DNA of 64,000 nucleotides from Bosea beijingensis (GTDB taxonomy: Bacteria; Pseudomonadota; Alphaproteobacteria; Rhizobiales; Beijerinckiaceae). The DNA is taken from NCBI RefSeq assembly GCF_030758975.1, contig NZ_CP132359.1, positions 310,001-374,000 on the forward strand. The letters are read 5' to 3'. Position 1 is the first letter of the stretch. Each line of letters opens with the position of its first letter. This document shows, piece by piece, positions 8,578 through 17,992 of the stretch. Under the pieces are notes generated by a model. It did no database searches, was not told the origin of the DNA, and saw only the letters and a list, made by a program, of their open reading frames with translations. A program made the translations under genes and the position numbers.

Positions 8578-8823
8578 ATGTCGAACGATCCCCGCGAAGC
8601 CGGCCGCGCCGCCGAATCCAAGGCGGCGCTGGACCGGGTCAAGCGCGACAGCGAGAGCCTGCTCGGTTCCTCCATGGGCCGGGCAGCCAACCATTTCTCG
8701 GGCGCAGACGCGCCCGAGGGCGACAAGGTCGAGCTCTGGGGCCGGCGCATCGGCCGTTCCCTCTCGCTCGTCGGCGTCATCGTGCTGGCCTGGTGGCTCG
8801 GCTACCAACTGAAAATCTGGTGA
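8578..8823 (+). CDS. Small single-pass membrane protein (81 aa)
   Basis: An ATG at 8578 with a GGGGAG site opens an 81-residue protein. The first 55 residues are polar and charged (SNDPREAGRAAESKAALDRVKRDSES); the C-terminus is one hydrophobic helix (SLVGVIVLAWWLGYQL). It is probably a tail-anchored inner-membrane protein with its N-terminus in the cytoplasm. Its stop overlaps the next start (TGATG), so it is translationally coupled to the metallopeptidase, and it lies 23 bases after leuC. I do not recognise the family. The coupling suggests that it may tether or partner the peptidase. Confidence 0.72.
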   Translation: MSNDPREAGRAAESKAALDRVKRDSESLLGSSMGRAANHFSGADAPEGDKVELWGRRIGRSLSLVGVIVLAWWLGYQLKIW

Positions 8824-9272
8824 TGGGCAAGGGCGTGGACGCCAGGGTCACGACAACAGCGGAGATCGACTGGGACGGCGTCAAGGCGCCCTCGCAGGAG
8901 GCGTTCGAGGTCCTGGCGCAAGCCGCTTTCGACCGTCTGCCGGAGGAATTCCGCGCTCTCTGCTCGGACGTGATCTTCAACGTCACCGAATTCCCCGAGG
9001 ACGACGTTCTGAAGGAGCTGGAGGCGGAAAGCCCGTTCGACCTGCTCGGCCTGTTCAGCGGCGTCGGCCTGCCGCAGCAGGGTTTTGCCCCCCAGACCGG
9101 CCAGATGCCCAATACCATCCACCTCTATCGCCGGCCGATCCTCGACTACTGGGCCGAGCACGACGAGAGCCTCGGCTCGATCGTCACCCATGTCATGGTC
9201 CATGAGATCGGCCACCATTTCGGCTTCTCCGACGAGGATATGGAAGCCATCGAAGCCGCGGCGGAGCGCTAA
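8823..9272 (+). CDS. Minimal zincin-type metallopeptidase family protein (149 aa)
   Basis: The protein carries HEIGHHFG at about residues 127-134, the HExxH zinc site with a further histidine. The short length (149 residues) and the conserved lead-in (FDRLPEEFRALCSDVIFNVTEFP and NTIHLYRRPILDYW) match the small metallopeptidase family once called DUF1025 (PF06262). It has no signal peptide. Substrates for this family are largely unknown. It overlaps the upstream membrane-protein gene by one base and lies three bases before the LysE gene, so all sit in the leuC-leuD transcription unit. Confidence 0.87.
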   Translation: MGKGVDARVTTTAEIDWDGVKAPSQEAFEVLAQAAFDRLPEEFRALCSDVIFNVTEFPEDDVLKELEAESPFDLLGLFSGVGLPQQGFAPQTGQMPNTIHLYRRPILDYWAEHDESLGSIVTHVMVHEIGHHFGFSDEDMEAIEAAAER

Positions 9273-9275
9273 GCG

Positions 9276-9908
9276 ATGCTCGACGACCTGATCCGCAACC
9301 TGCCCGGCCTGATGCTGGTCTATTCGGCCTTCTTCCTAGCAGTCGCCAGCCCTGGCCCGAGCAATCTCCAGGTCATGGCGACCTCGATGGAGCGCGGCCG
9401 CAGCGCCGGCTCCACCCTGGCGCTCGGCGTCACCGCGGGCTCGCTGACATGGGGCATCCTGGCTGCGATTGGCGTCACCGGTCTGATCGTAGCCCATCCG
9501 GGCGCGCTCTATGCCATCAAGGTCGTCGGCGGCCTCTACCTGCTCTTCCTCGCCTGGCGGTCGGCCCGCTCGGCGATGCGCGCGGAGATGCCTCCGGTGA
9601 AGCTGGCCGCTTCGGGCCGCCGTACCTTCCTGCGCGGCTACCTGATGCACATCACCAACCCGAAGGCGATCCTGAGCTGGACAGCGATCATCGCGCTGGC
9701 CCTGCGGCCCGACACGCCAACTGTCGTGCTCTACGCCATCATCGGCGGCTGCATGCTGATCTCGCTCGCGATCAACCAATTCTATGCCGTGCTGTTCTCG
9801 ACGGCATCGATGATCGCGGGCTACCGCCGCATCCGCCGCCGGGCCGAGGCCTGCCTCGCCGCCTTCTTCACCTTCGCCAGCTTCAAGCTGCTGACCTCGC
9901 AGCTCTGA
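9276..9908 (+). CDS. LysE/RhtB family amino-acid exporter
   Basis: The 210-residue, six-helix-type protein has the LysE family N-terminal signature ([24 protein letters not shown]), the repeat half beginning at [21 protein letters not shown], and a final membrane helix. LysE/RhtB proteins export amino acids or their analogues by proton exchange. A place between leuC and leuD makes a branched-chain or related amino acid a reasonable guess, but no residue in the sequence fixes the substrate. The start has GGAG upstream, only three bases after the metallopeptidase stop. Confidence 0.9.
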   Translation: MLDDLIRNLPGLMLVYSAFFLAVASPGPSNLQVMATSMERGRSAGSTLALGVTAGSLTWGILAAIGVTGLIVAHPGALYAIKVVGGLYLLFLAWRSARSAMRAEMPPVKLAASGRRTFLRGYLMHITNPKAILSWTAIIALALRPDTPTVVLYAIIGGCMLISLAINQFYAVLFSTASMIAGYRRIRRRAEACLAAFFTFASFKLLTSQL

Positions 9909-9957
9909 AACCTTTCACTGCAAGAATATCGCCAACAGGCCCATCGGAGTTTCCGCC

Positions 9958-10560
9958 ATGCAGCCCTTCACAACCCTGACCTCGACGCCCGCCCCCATGA
10001 AGGTGGTCAATGTCGACACCGACATGATCATCCCCAAGCAGTACCTGAAGACGATCAAGCGCACCGGCCTCGGCACCGCCTTGTTCTCGGAAATGCGCTA
10101 CAAGGAGGACGGCTCGGAGAACCCCGATTTCGTGCTGAACCAGCCGGCCTACCGCAAGGCCGAGATCCTCGTCGCCGGCGACAATTTCGGCTGCGGCTCG
10201 TCGCGCGAGCATGCGCCCTGGGCGCTGCTCGATTTCGGCATCCGCTGCGTGATCTCCACCAGCTTCGCCGACATCTTCTACAATAACTGCTTCAAGAACG
10301 GCATCCTGCCGATCAAGGTCACGCCCCAGCAGCTCGACATGCTGTTCGACGACGCCGAGCGCGGCTCCAACGCGACGTTGACGATCGACCTCGCGAACCA
10401 GACGATCAAGGGCCCGGACGGCGGCGAGATCACCTTCGAGATCGACCCGTTCCGCAAGCACTGCCTGCTCAACGGCCTCGACGACATCGGCCTGACCATG
10501 GAGAAGGGCACGAAGATCGACGCCTATGAGGAAAAGCTGAAGCAGCGCGCCTGGGCCTGA
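9958..10560 (+). CDS. leuD: 3-isopropylmalate dehydratase, small subunit
   Basis: The 200-residue protein is the swivel-domain partner of LeuC. It shows [20 protein letters not shown] near the start, the substrate-loop motif [14 protein letters not shown] at about 79-92, and [20 protein letters not shown]. Length is normal for LeuD. The start ATG at 9958 follows GGAG. A small GAGGC-GAAA-GCCTC hairpin overlaps the stop codon just before the ribosome site of the next gene, which may tune its translation. Confidence 0.97.
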   Translation: MQPFTTLTSTPAPMKVVNVDTDMIIPKQYLKTIKRTGLGTALFSEMRYKEDGSENPDFVLNQPAYRKAEILVAGDNFGCGSSREHAPWALLDFGIRCVISTSFADIFYNNCFKNGILPIKVTPQQLDMLFDDAERGSNATLTIDLANQTIKGPDGGEITFEIDPFRKHCLLNGLDDIGLTMEKGTKIDAYEEKLKQRAWA

Positions 10561-10588
10561 GGCGAAAGCCTCTCCCGGAGCCCTCCAT

Positions 10589-11662
10589 GTGACCGACACC
10601 CTCTTTCGCTCGGGCAACCTGCTGGTCAAGGCCGCGCGGCGCCCGGGCGAGGATTGCGTCGTCACGTTCGATTCCTTCACGGACGATCCCGGCCTCGATC
10701 GCTTGGCCTTCGGCGAGGCCGCTCTCGCGCAGGCCGGCATACCTGCGATCCATGTCGTGAACCGGCGCAACGCCTGGTATCAGGAGCCGGAATGGCGCGA
10801 GATGGTGGTGGCGGTCGCAGCAGCGACGCTCCCTTACCGGCGCGTGCTGGCCTATGGCTCCAGCATGGGCGGCTATGCTGCGCTCCGCTTCGGCAAGATG
10901 ATCGGCGCAACGAGCGCGCTAGCGATCTCGCCGCAATACAGCCTGCATCCAGGCAAGGCGGATTTCGATACCCGCTGGGCAAAGGCGGTGCGCGGCAATC
11001 GCTGGCGGCCGGAGCTCGCCGGACCATTGCCGGCGGATCTTCCAGCGGTCATCGTCTACGACTCCGCCCATGCCCTCGACCGCCGCCATGTCGACCTGAT
11101 CGCGCTGGAAATGTCCGTCCGGCGCATCGCCCTGCCCTTTTCGGGCCATCCCTCCGGCGGCTATCTCGCCGAGTGCGGCCTGCTGCGCCCGTTGGCCCTT
11201 GGCGTTCTCGCAGGGCACATGGATTTTACCGCTCTGCTCCAGACCGCTCGCGATCATCGCAGGAACTCGACATCCTATTTTGTCGCGCTGGGCCGCGTGG
11301 CCGGCATCCGTAACCCGGAGCGGGCCATCGCCCTCACGCGACGCGCCCTCCAGCTTGGCCCCACGGCCGATTTCGCCTGGGTCGCACTGGCCGAGCAACT
11401 CCGCTCCGCAGGCCGGATCGATGAGGCCTTCATCGCCTTCCAGCGCGCAGTCGAGCTGACGGGAGACCATCCCGCGATGCTGCGGCTTTGGTCGGACACT
11501 CTCTGTCACGAGGGCCGGCATGAGGATGCCGCTGCCGTGCTGGCCCGTTCGCTAGCCGCTGCCGGCCCCACCGATCTGCGCGATCGCCTGCATCTGATCA
11601 AGCTTCGGCTCCGCGGGTACGCGGCAAGATGGCGTGGTCGGACATCCGCGATCAGACAATGA
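10589..11662 (+). CDS. Alpha/beta-hydrolase with C-terminal TPR-like region
   Basis: A GTG start with GGAG eight bases upstream opens a 357-residue protein. Residues 1-210 look like an alpha/beta-hydrolase with the nucleophile elbow GSSMGG (Ser92), a late VIVYDSAHALD acid region and a candidate histidine in FSGHPSGG. Residues 230-330 form paired helices with TPR-like spacing (ALTRRALQLGPTADFAWVALAEQLRSAGRIDEAFIAFQRAVEL). The combination suggests an esterase-like enzyme attached to a protein-binding module. No signal peptide is present. It is 28 bases after leuD, and its end overlaps the convergent DUF1501 gene by 11 bases. The specific function is unknown. Confidence 0.7.
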   Translation: MTDTLFRSGNLLVKAARRPGEDCVVTFDSFTDDPGLDRLAFGEAALAQAGIPAIHVVNRRNAWYQEPEWREMVVAVAAATLPYRRVLAYGSSMGGYAALRFGKMIGATSALAISPQYSLHPGKADFDTRWAKAVRGNRWRPELAGPLPADLPAVIVYDSAHALDRRHVDLIALEMSVRRIALPFSGHPSGGYLAECGLLRPLALGVLAGHMDFTALLQTARDHRRNSTSYFVALGRVAGIRNPERAIALTRRALQLGPTADFAWVALAEQLRSAGRIDEAFIAFQRAVELTGDHPAMLRLWSDTLCHEGRHEDAAAVLARSLAAAGPTDLRDRLHLIKLRLRGYAARWRGRTSAIRQ

Positions 11663-12908
11663 GCCCGGATATCGGAGCGAGCCCGCCGCTCTCCGGAAAG
11701 ACCTTCTCGGCCAGCACCGGGCCGGACAGGCCGAAAAGCTCCGCGACCACGCCCTTGGCCACGGCGCGGATATCGGTCGTCGGCTTGAGATCGCGGTTCT
11801 GGTAGAGTTGCTCGGCCTTCAAGCCCGGCCAGTCGGCGACGACCCGGCCGCCCTTCACGCCGCCACCGACGAGAAACGCCACGGTGCCAGTGCCATGATC
11901 GGTCCCGATCGTGCCATTGACCGCGGCGGTCCGGCCGAACTCGGTCGCGACCATCACCACCGTGTCCTTCCAGACTGACGCCAATCCCTGCTCGAGCGCG
12001 GCGAAAGCGCCATCAAGCCCGCCGAGCAGGTTGGCGAGGCGTCCCCTGGCACCGCCCTCGTTCGCATGGGTATCCCAGCCCTCGAAAGCGAGCGCCGCGA
12101 TGCGCGGCCCGTCATCGGCGCCGACCAGCGCAGCCGCGCCCTCGGCGATGCGACGCATGCCGTCGGCGGAATCCGGCCCGCCGCCACCCTTCTGCTCGCC
12201 GGCCATGCCGCGCCTTTGCGCCAGCCCTTCGGTCTCGATCGCCTGCGCCAGCGCCCGCGCCAACCCAGGATCGCGCTGGCCGTAGAGATCAGCGAGCCGC
12301 ATCGTCAGGTCACTGCCGGCGCGCACCATGCGCGGCGGCGCCCAGCCCAACACCGGCGCATCGCCGCGCACCACCAGCGGCGGCACCACGCCTACGCCGA
12401 GCACGCCCTTGCGCGAGATGCCCTCGCCGGCCGGCAGGCTCGCGACCAACCGGTTGAGCCAACCGCTCTGGGTCGCGCCTGCGCCGGGTTGGCCGCTCTC
12501 CAGAACATCCTGCCCATCGAAATGCGAGCGCTCGCGATAGCCCGTCGCAGCCGCGTGAACGACGCTCGCCTGCCCCTGCTTGTAGAGCCGCGCCAGGTTC
12601 GGCATGGCCGGATGCAGGTAGAAGAAGCCGTCGAGCGGCAGCGCCGCCTCCGGCCCGTCCTTGGCAAGCGCAATGCCCTCGCGCAGCCCGGCATAATCGG
12701 GGTCACCGATCGGCGGCACCGCCGAGAGCCCATCGAGCGCGCCGCGCAGGATCACCAGCAGGAAGCGCGGATCGCGCGCGCCGGCCGCCGCATAGGCGAA
12801 TTTCGGCACGAAGGACCAGGCGAAGAGCGCGCCGGCCGCACCGAGCACGGCGCGGCGCGACGGGGTCATCCGTTCGCAATCATCGTCGTGGTGAGCCGTC
12901 ATCGTCAC
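11652..12908 (-). CDS. DUF1501 (sulfatase-like) family protein with Tat signal
   Basis: The 418-residue protein starts with a twin-arginine-type leader (SRRAVLGAAGALFAWSFVP) and so should be exported folded. The body matches DUF1501: FLLVILRGALDGLSAVPP, an alkaline-phosphatase-superfamily-like core with FEGWDTHANEG and VVMVATEFGRTAAVNGTIG, and TDHGTG near the end. The function of the family is not settled. Its start overlaps the stop of the DUF1800 gene by four bases (ATGA), and the two families are commonly found as a pair. A possible internal start is the ATG before TPSRRAVL. Confidence 0.9.
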   Translation of the reverse strand: MTMTAHHDDDCERMTPSRRAVLGAAGALFAWSFVPKFAYAAAGARDPRFLLVILRGALDGLSAVPPIGDPDYAGLREGIALAKDGPEAALPLDGFFYLHPAMPNLARLYKQGQASVVHAAATGYRERSHFDGQDVLESGQPGAGATQSGWLNRLVASLPAGEGISRKGVLGVGVVPPLVVRGDAPVLGWAPPRMVRAGSDLTMRLADLYGQRDPGLARALAQAIETEGLAQRRGMAGEQKGGGGPDSADGMRRIAEGAAALVGADDGPRIAALAFEGWDTHANEGGARGRLANLLGGLDGAFAALEQGLASVWKDTVVMVATEFGRTAAVNGTIGTDHGTGTVAFLVGGGVKGGRVVADWPGLKAEQLYQNRDLKPTTDIRAVAKGVVAELFGLSGPVLAEKVFPESGGLAPISGLIV

Positions 12909-14380
12909 CTCCGCTGGAATTCCGGCGACATCAGCAAGAGCGCGATCGCCTGCGGTTTGCTCTCGGCCCGCGCCACCGCCTGCTTCGTCTCAGGCGAAAG
13001 CAGTGATCCGAGAATGTCGTCGGCGAGCACGCGCGGGTCCGCGGCGGAACCCGCCGCCTGCCGCCCCCAGCCCGCCGCGACATCGACCCGTGTTTTGAGC
13101 CCCTCGGCCGAGGCCCAGGCGGCATTGTCGTCGGCATAGCCATTGGGGCCGGATGGTTGCCAGAACGGCTGGCCCATCACGCCGGCCGGCCCGATGATCT
13201 GGCCGAAATCCGGCTTGCGGCCGAGCGCACGATAGGCCGCCAGCAGGAACTCCTGCGGAGAGCGGATCTTGCTGGCCGGCGCCCGCCAGACCGCATCGTC
13301 CTCGATGAGCGCGCGATAGACGGCCGGCAGGTCGCCGCCGCTCTTCCGGAAAGTCAGCGCCAGCTTGTTGACCAGCGCACGCGACGGCGCATCGGCGACG
13401 AAATGACGAACGAGCTTCGTCGCGATGAAACTGGCCGTCGCCGGATGGCGTGCGAGGTCGGTCAGCGCGGCGATGCCCTGCGCCTTGCCCGGCTGGTCGT
13501 AGCGGCGCCCGAGCAAAGGCGTCACGCCCGGTTCGTGCAAGCCGGCATTGAAGGCGAAGGAGCCGGGAAAGCCGAGCACGCCCTCGCGCCCGACCACAGT
13601 CCAGCCCGTGATGATCCGGGCGAGATTGGTCACGTCGGCCTGGGCATAGCCGCCAGAGACGCCAAGCGTGTGCAACTCCATGATCTCGCGGGCGAGGTTC
13701 TCGTTGAGGCCGCGCCCGCGACGGCGTCCGGCAGGCGAATTCGGGCCGACCGACTGGCGGTTGTCGAGGAAGTCCAGCATCGCCGGATGGCTTTCCGCTG
13801 CGATCAGCATGTCTTCGAAGCGGCCGAAGACATGCGGGCGGATCGCCTCGCGCTCATAGGCGCCGGCCATGATCCGGCACATGTTGCTCTTGGTCGCACC
13901 GATGCAGAAATGGTTCGACCAGAACATCACCAATCGCTCGCCGAACCCGGTCTCGGTTGCGAGCGCGAGATCAACCCGCGCCTTCACCTCGTCGCGATAG
14001 GTCCGGTAGGGCAGTGCCGGTTCGTTCGCTGGCTTTTGCGGCCGGGCCATCTGGTTCTGCGATCCAGCCGGCGGGCCTTGCGGTGCGGCGCCCGCGACCT
14101 CCATGCCCTGCTGTGCGCCTGACATGGGTGGCGCAACGGCGACGCGGCGCGCCTCGCGCTCCCGTCTTTCCTGATCCTCGAAATCATAGAGCGCCTTGCC
14201 GATCTCGGCCGCGCCGGAAAAAGTCACGCCCTCGGGCTGTGCGACGCTGCCAGCAGCAATCTCCGCCAGCAGTTTTTCGCGAATCTGCGCCCGCGCCGCC
14301 TCGCCCTGTCCGGGTTTCGACCCCAGGCCGAACCGCTGCAGTGCAATCGCCCCTGCCCTCAGTTCGCCGGTCTCCGCCAT
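12905..14380 (-). CDS. DUF1800 family protein
   Basis: The 491-residue protein is the usual partner of DUF1501 proteins. Recognisable blocks are ALQRFGLGSKPG at the start, RVDLALATETGFGERLVMFWSNHFCIGATKS, the DUF1800 core NENLAREIMELHTLGVSGGYAQADVTNLARIITGW, and FIATKLVRHFVAD. A GGAGG site precedes the ATG at 14380. A proline/glutamine-rich low-complexity stretch at about 95-130 interrupts the N-terminal third. No obvious signal peptide is seen, although the partner has a Tat leader, so co-export is possible. The biochemical role of the family is unresolved. Confidence 0.9.
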   Translation of the reverse strand: MAETGELRAGAIALQRFGLGSKPGQGEAARAQIREKLLAEIAAGSVAQPEGVTFSGAAEIGKALYDFEDQERREREARRVAVAPPMSGAQQGMEVAGAAPQGPPAGSQNQMARPQKPANEPALPYRTYRDEVKARVDLALATETGFGERLVMFWSNHFCIGATKSNMCRIMAGAYEREAIRPHVFGRFEDMLIAAESHPAMLDFLDNRQSVGPNSPAGRRRGRGLNENLAREIMELHTLGVSGGYAQADVTNLARIITGWTVVGREGVLGFPGSFAFNAGLHEPGVTPLLGRRYDQPGKAQGIAALTDLARHPATASFIATKLVRHFVADAPSRALVNKLALTFRKSGGDLPAVYRALIEDDAVWRAPASKIRSPQEFLLAAYRALGRKPDFGQIIGPAGVMGQPFWQPSGPNGYADDNAAWASAEGLKTRVDVAAGWGRQAAGSAADPRVLADDILGSLLSPETKQAVARAESKPQAIALLLMSPEFQRR

Positions 14381-14536
14381 CTGCCAGGCCTCCGCTGGTC
14401 GTCGAGCGAGGATCGATATCGACTATGGCGAAAAGCCGGCGGCTTTCATGACAATTCGGCAATGTTCGCCGGATTGCAGGTCGAATCCGGGTAAACTCAA
14501 GCAATCTGCTCGAATTCTCGCCAATCCGGTCGGGGC

Positions 14537-14935
14537 TCAGCGGGCTTTCTTGCTGGACATGTTGAGGGCGACGGCCTCGCCGATGAGAGCCTTGAAGGCG
14601 CTCTCATCGATCACCTCGCCCTCGCGGATATCGATAGCGCGGCGGGCATTGCCCTCAAGACTCGAATTGAACAGCCCGGCCGGGTCCGCCAGCGAAGCGC
14701 CCTTCATGAAGGTCAGCTTGACCACGCTCTTGTAGGTCTCGCCGGTGCAGATGATGCCGCCATGGGACCAGACCGGCACGCCGCGCCACTTCACCTCCTC
14801 GACCACGTCGGGATCAGCCTCCCGGATCAGTGCTCGCAATCGCGCCAGCGTCGCACCACGCCAGTCGACGAGCGATGCGATCTTCGCGTCAATGAGCCCG
14901 GAAGCCGCCTGGTCCTGAACCTCGTCCTTCGCCAT
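14537..14935 (-). CDS. DUF1801 domain protein
   Basis: The 132-residue cytoplasmic protein has the DUF1801 fold markers: LARLRALIREADPDVVEEVKWRGVPVWSHGG, a GETYKSVVKLTFMKGASL strand pair, and a late helix before a lysine-rich end. The fold is related to the iron-chaperone frataxin-like YdhG group, but function is not established. It lies 24 bases downstream of the RecD-like helicase gene on the same strand, so they may be cotranscribed. The 156 bases between it and the DUF1800 gene hold no gene I can support. Confidence 0.85.
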   Translation of the reverse strand: MAKDEVQDQAASGLIDAKIASLVDWRGATLARLRALIREADPDVVEEVKWRGVPVWSHGGIICTGETYKSVVKLTFMKGASLADPAGLFNSSLEGNARRAIDIREGEVIDESAFKALIGEAVALNMSSKKAR

Positions 14936-14959
14936 GGCGGCCCTCCCTCTGTCCAGTGC

Positions 14960-16051
14960 CTACACCACCACCGTGATCGCCTCGGCCGCGCGCGTCAGGC
15001 CGGTATAGAGCCAGCGTGCCCGGTGCTCGCGGAAAGCGAAACTCTCGTCGAAGAGCACGACATCGTCCCATTGCGAGCCCTGCGACTTATGCACGGTCAG
15101 AGCATAGCCGAAGGTGAACTCGTCGGTGTGCTTGCGCAGCTCCCACGGCACCTCCTCCTCGGTACCGTCGAAGAAATTCGGCAGTACCGAGACCTTCACC
15201 GCCTTGCCGCCGGCATCATCCTCCGGCGTGACGCGCATGGTGATCAGCCCCTTCTTCGAGGTCTTGATCTCCTGCACGATCCAGGAGCCGCCATTCAGCA
15301 GGCCCTTGCTCTTGTCGTTGCGCAAGCAGACCAGCTTCTCGCCGGCGACGGGGCTGTTATCCGCACGGCCCATCAACTGGCGGATGCGGGCATTGTAGTT
15401 GCGCCGCGTCTTGTTCATGCCGACCAGCACCTGATCGGCGCCCATGACGATCTCGGGATTGATCTCATGGCGCCGGATCACCCGGCTCGGGCCGTAATCG
15501 CCGAGCTCGAGCTGCCCGCCCTCGCGCACGATCATCGACATCCGCACGATCGGATTGTCCGCCGCCTGGCGGTGGACCTCGGTCAGCATGACGTCGGGCT
15601 CCTGCTCGGTGAAGAAGCCGCCGCCCTTGACCGGAGGGAGCTGCGCGGGATCGCCGAGCACCAGCACCGGCGTGCCGAAGGAGAGCAGGTCCCGGCCCAG
15701 TTCCTCGTCGACCATCGAGCATTCGTCGATGATGATCAGCTTCGCCTTTGCCGCGGCGCTGTCGCGGTTCAGCGCGAAGATCGGGCTCTCCTCATCGACG
15801 CCGCGCGAACGATAGATCAGCGAATGGATCGTCTGCGCGCCATGGCAGCCCTTGTTGCGCAGAACCAGCGCGGCCTTGCCGGTATAGGCGGCGAAGACGA
15901 CATCGCCATCGACGGCCTCCGCGATATGGCGTGCGAGTGTCGTCTTGCCGGTGCCGGCATAGCCGAACATGCGGAAAAGCTGCGGCTCGCCGGATTGCAG
16001 CCAGCGCGCCACGGCGGTCAAAGCCATATCCTGCTGGGGCGACCAGCTCAT
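14960..16051 (-). CDS. RecD-like/Dda-like ATP-dependent DNA helicase (short form)
   Basis: This 363-residue superfamily 1B helicase-like ATPase has Walker A GYAGTGKTTLA, motif Ia (FAAYTGKAALVLR), Walker B IIIDECSMVD, motif III VLGDPAQLPPV, TEVHRQA (motif IV region), and the C-terminal UvrD_C_2-type VHKSQGSQWDDVVLFDE with YTGLTRA. It lacks the long N-terminal domains of RecD2 and resembles phage Dda in size. I chose the ATG at 16051 (MSWSPQQ) because the helicase domain begins there. An in-frame ATG 60 bases upstream would add an unlikely histidine/proline-rich leader. Likely role: 5'-3' unwinding in DNA repair. Confidence 0.87.
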   Translation of the reverse strand: MSWSPQQDMALTAVARWLQSGEPQLFRMFGYAGTGKTTLARHIAEAVDGDVVFAAYTGKAALVLRNKGCHGAQTIHSLIYRSRGVDEESPIFALNRDSAAAKAKLIIIDECSMVDEELGRDLLSFGTPVLVLGDPAQLPPVKGGGFFTEQEPDVMLTEVHRQAADNPIVRMSMIVREGGQLELGDYGPSRVIRRHEINPEIVMGADQVLVGMNKTRRNYNARIRQLMGRADNSPVAGEKLVCLRNDKSKGLLNGGSWIVQEIKTSKKGLITMRVTPEDDAGGKAVKVSVLPNFFDGTEEEVPWELRKHTDEFTFGYALTVHKSQGSQWDDVVLFDESFAFREHRARWLYTGLTRAAEAITVVV

Positions 16052-16132
16052 CGCGGGACCATCATCGAAAAAGGCATGCCGCAGATGGGGCCGAGTCGGG
16101 CCGTGAGGCAAGCCCGGCGTCGCCGAAACTGC

Positions 16133-17809
16133 TCAGGCTGCGCGCAGGCGCCGGACGAAAGCCTCGGCCTCGGCCTGCAGGGCATCGATCTGCCGATCCA
16201 GCTCCTGCGCACTCGCTGCTCCGGTATCCGCCTGGCCGACGGTCTGGAGATTGGCCGTCGCGATCTCGCCCATCGCCAGCGCAGCCGTGCCGGTCACATC
16301 GGAGATGCGCGCGACGGTCTCGCCGAGCGAGCCCAGCAATTCGACATGAGATCCCACTATGGTCGCGATCTCGGTGCCGGTCTGCTCCACCGCCGCGACG
16401 CTGGCGCCGATCGCGGACACCGCTTCCGCCGCATGGGACAAGGCCTCGTCAGCCAGCGCGATCCGCCGCACGATCCGCCCGGCGGCATCCGATGCCTGGT
16501 TGGCGAGCGTCTTCACCTCGGCGGCAACCACGGCGAAGCCGCGCCCATGGGCGCCGGCCCGCGCGGCCTCGATCGTCGCGTTGAGGGCGAGAAGGTTGGT
16601 CTGGCGTGCCACCGCATCGATGATCCCCACGACATCGCGAATCTGGGCGGCGTTCTCGGTCAGGCTCGTCACCAGCGCATGTGTCCCGGCGGCCTCGCGC
16701 GTCGCCTCGGTCGCCATTTCCGAAACGCGCCTGACTTCGCGATTGATCTGGCCGAGGACGAAATCCAGCCGCAAGGCCGCTTCGCTGGAGCGGCGCGCAT
16801 CGATCCCTGCCCCGTCGACCGAAGCCGCCGCCGTCTCGGTGCTTCGCGAGATCTGATGGACGCGAACGGCGCTATCCTGAAGCGCCATGCGCAGCGTTTC
16901 GCTGGCGAGTCCGATTTCCCCGAGCAGCGCACCGAGCCGCGCCTCGAACTCGTCGGCAATTCCGGCGAGCTCGGCATTCCGGAGCTGCTCCAGCCGCCTC
17001 GCGTCGTCGGCCTCGCTCTCGCGCGTCACCAGTGTCGCGCGGATCTCGCTGAGTTGGCGCACGACGCGGGCGAGCTGGCCGATCTCGTCCGCCCGCTCGC
17101 GATGCGGCACCTCGATGATCCGGTCGGATGCCACCGCTTGCTGGATCGCCGCCATCAGGTTGCGCAACGGGCGCGTCAACTGGCTGCGCAGCATCAGCAA
17201 GGCGAGAAGCCCGCCCGCCAAGGGCAGGAAGATCGCCAAAAGGATCGTCCGGAAGCGAACCGCTTCGGCCCGTGCGCCGGCTCGAATGGAAGCCTCGCCA
17301 GCCCGCTTGGCGAGCTTGTCGCGCAAGGCAGCCGTCGTTGCGACGATCTCGTCGACATTGATGCGCGCCTCGGCCGCGCCAGCCTCCAGCAAGGCAGCCT
17401 TGGCCGAAACGCGCTGGCCGATATCGACGATGCCGTGCTGGAAGGCGATGAAGGTCTTGATCCGCGCATCGAGTGTCGGATTGGCCTCACGCAGGCTTGC
17501 CGGCAAGGCGGAGATCAGGTGCGCCCGGGCCGCGTCCACCAGCTCGATGGCAGCATCGAGCTTGCCGACCATCGCCTCGATCTCCTGCGGAGAGCTGTCC
17601 ATATCGACCCGGCTGAGCAGCGCTGCGGCCGCGATCCGGCTCGACAGCAGCGAAGCGCTGCCAGCGAGGCGGATATCCGAGAACGCCGCCGCATCGATGC
17701 GCCGGGCCTCGTCGAAACCGCGCAAGGCGCTGGCGAGCCCCAACGCACCGGCGAGAGCCAGCAGGGCGAAGAAAATCATGATCTTCGCCGTCAGTCCCAG
17801 TCGCCGCAT
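16133..17809 (-). CDS. Methyl-accepting chemotaxis protein (helical sensor domain)
   Basis: The 558-residue chemoreceptor has a membrane helix at about 8-28, a roughly 150-residue helical periplasmic domain rich in alanine (four-helix-bundle type), a second membrane helix ([17 protein letters not shown]), a HAMP domain and a signalling domain. The tip is visible as [24 protein letters not shown] followed by [18 protein letters not shown]. The C-terminus ends in RRLRAA with no CheR-binding pentapeptide. The start at 17809 has GAGG seven bases upstream. Longer in-frame starts (17839, 17878) add residues without a ribosome site. Confidence 0.9.
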   Translation of the reverse strand: MRRLGLTAKIMIFFALLALAGALGLASALRGFDEARRIDAAAFSDIRLAGSASLLSSRIAAAALLSRVDMDSSPQEIEAMVGKLDAAIELVDAARAHLISALPASLREANPTLDARIKTFIAFQHGIVDIGQRVSAKAALLEAGAAEARINVDEIVATTAALRDKLAKRAGEASIRAGARAEAVRFRTILLAIFLPLAGGLLALLMLRSQLTRPLRNLMAAIQQAVASDRIIEVPHRERADEIGQLARVVRQLSEIRATLVTRESEADDARRLEQLRNAELAGIADEFEARLGALLGEIGLASETLRMALQDSAVRVHQISRSTETAAASVDGAGIDARRSSEAALRLDFVLGQINREVRRVSEMATEATREAAGTHALVTSLTENAAQIRDVVGIIDAVARQTNLLALNATIEAARAGAHGRGFAVVAAEVKTLANQASDAAGRIVRRIALADEALSHAAEAVSAIGASVAAVEQTGTEIATIVGSHVELLGSLGETVARISDVTGTAALAMGEIATANLQTVGQADTGAASAQELDRQIDALQAEAEAFVRRLRAA

Positions 17810-17992
17810 CGCCGCCTCAGTCTCGTATTCGCCGTCCATGTGGCAGAGGCGAACGAACACGAAGTTAACGCGGAGCAAGATGACACAACAATATCAATAA
17901 CTTAGCCGGATATGTAATAATTCGCCCCGCAGCCTCCCAAAGCGGAGCGGGATACGATTGCGAGGGATCGCCGGCCGGCCTAGCTTCGCGCC

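Noticed and set aside
14762..17905. A plus-strand open frame of about 1050 codons across the helicase and chemoreceptor genes
   Set aside because: It spans two unrelated minus-strand genes and shows only arginine/histidine-rich shadow sequence.
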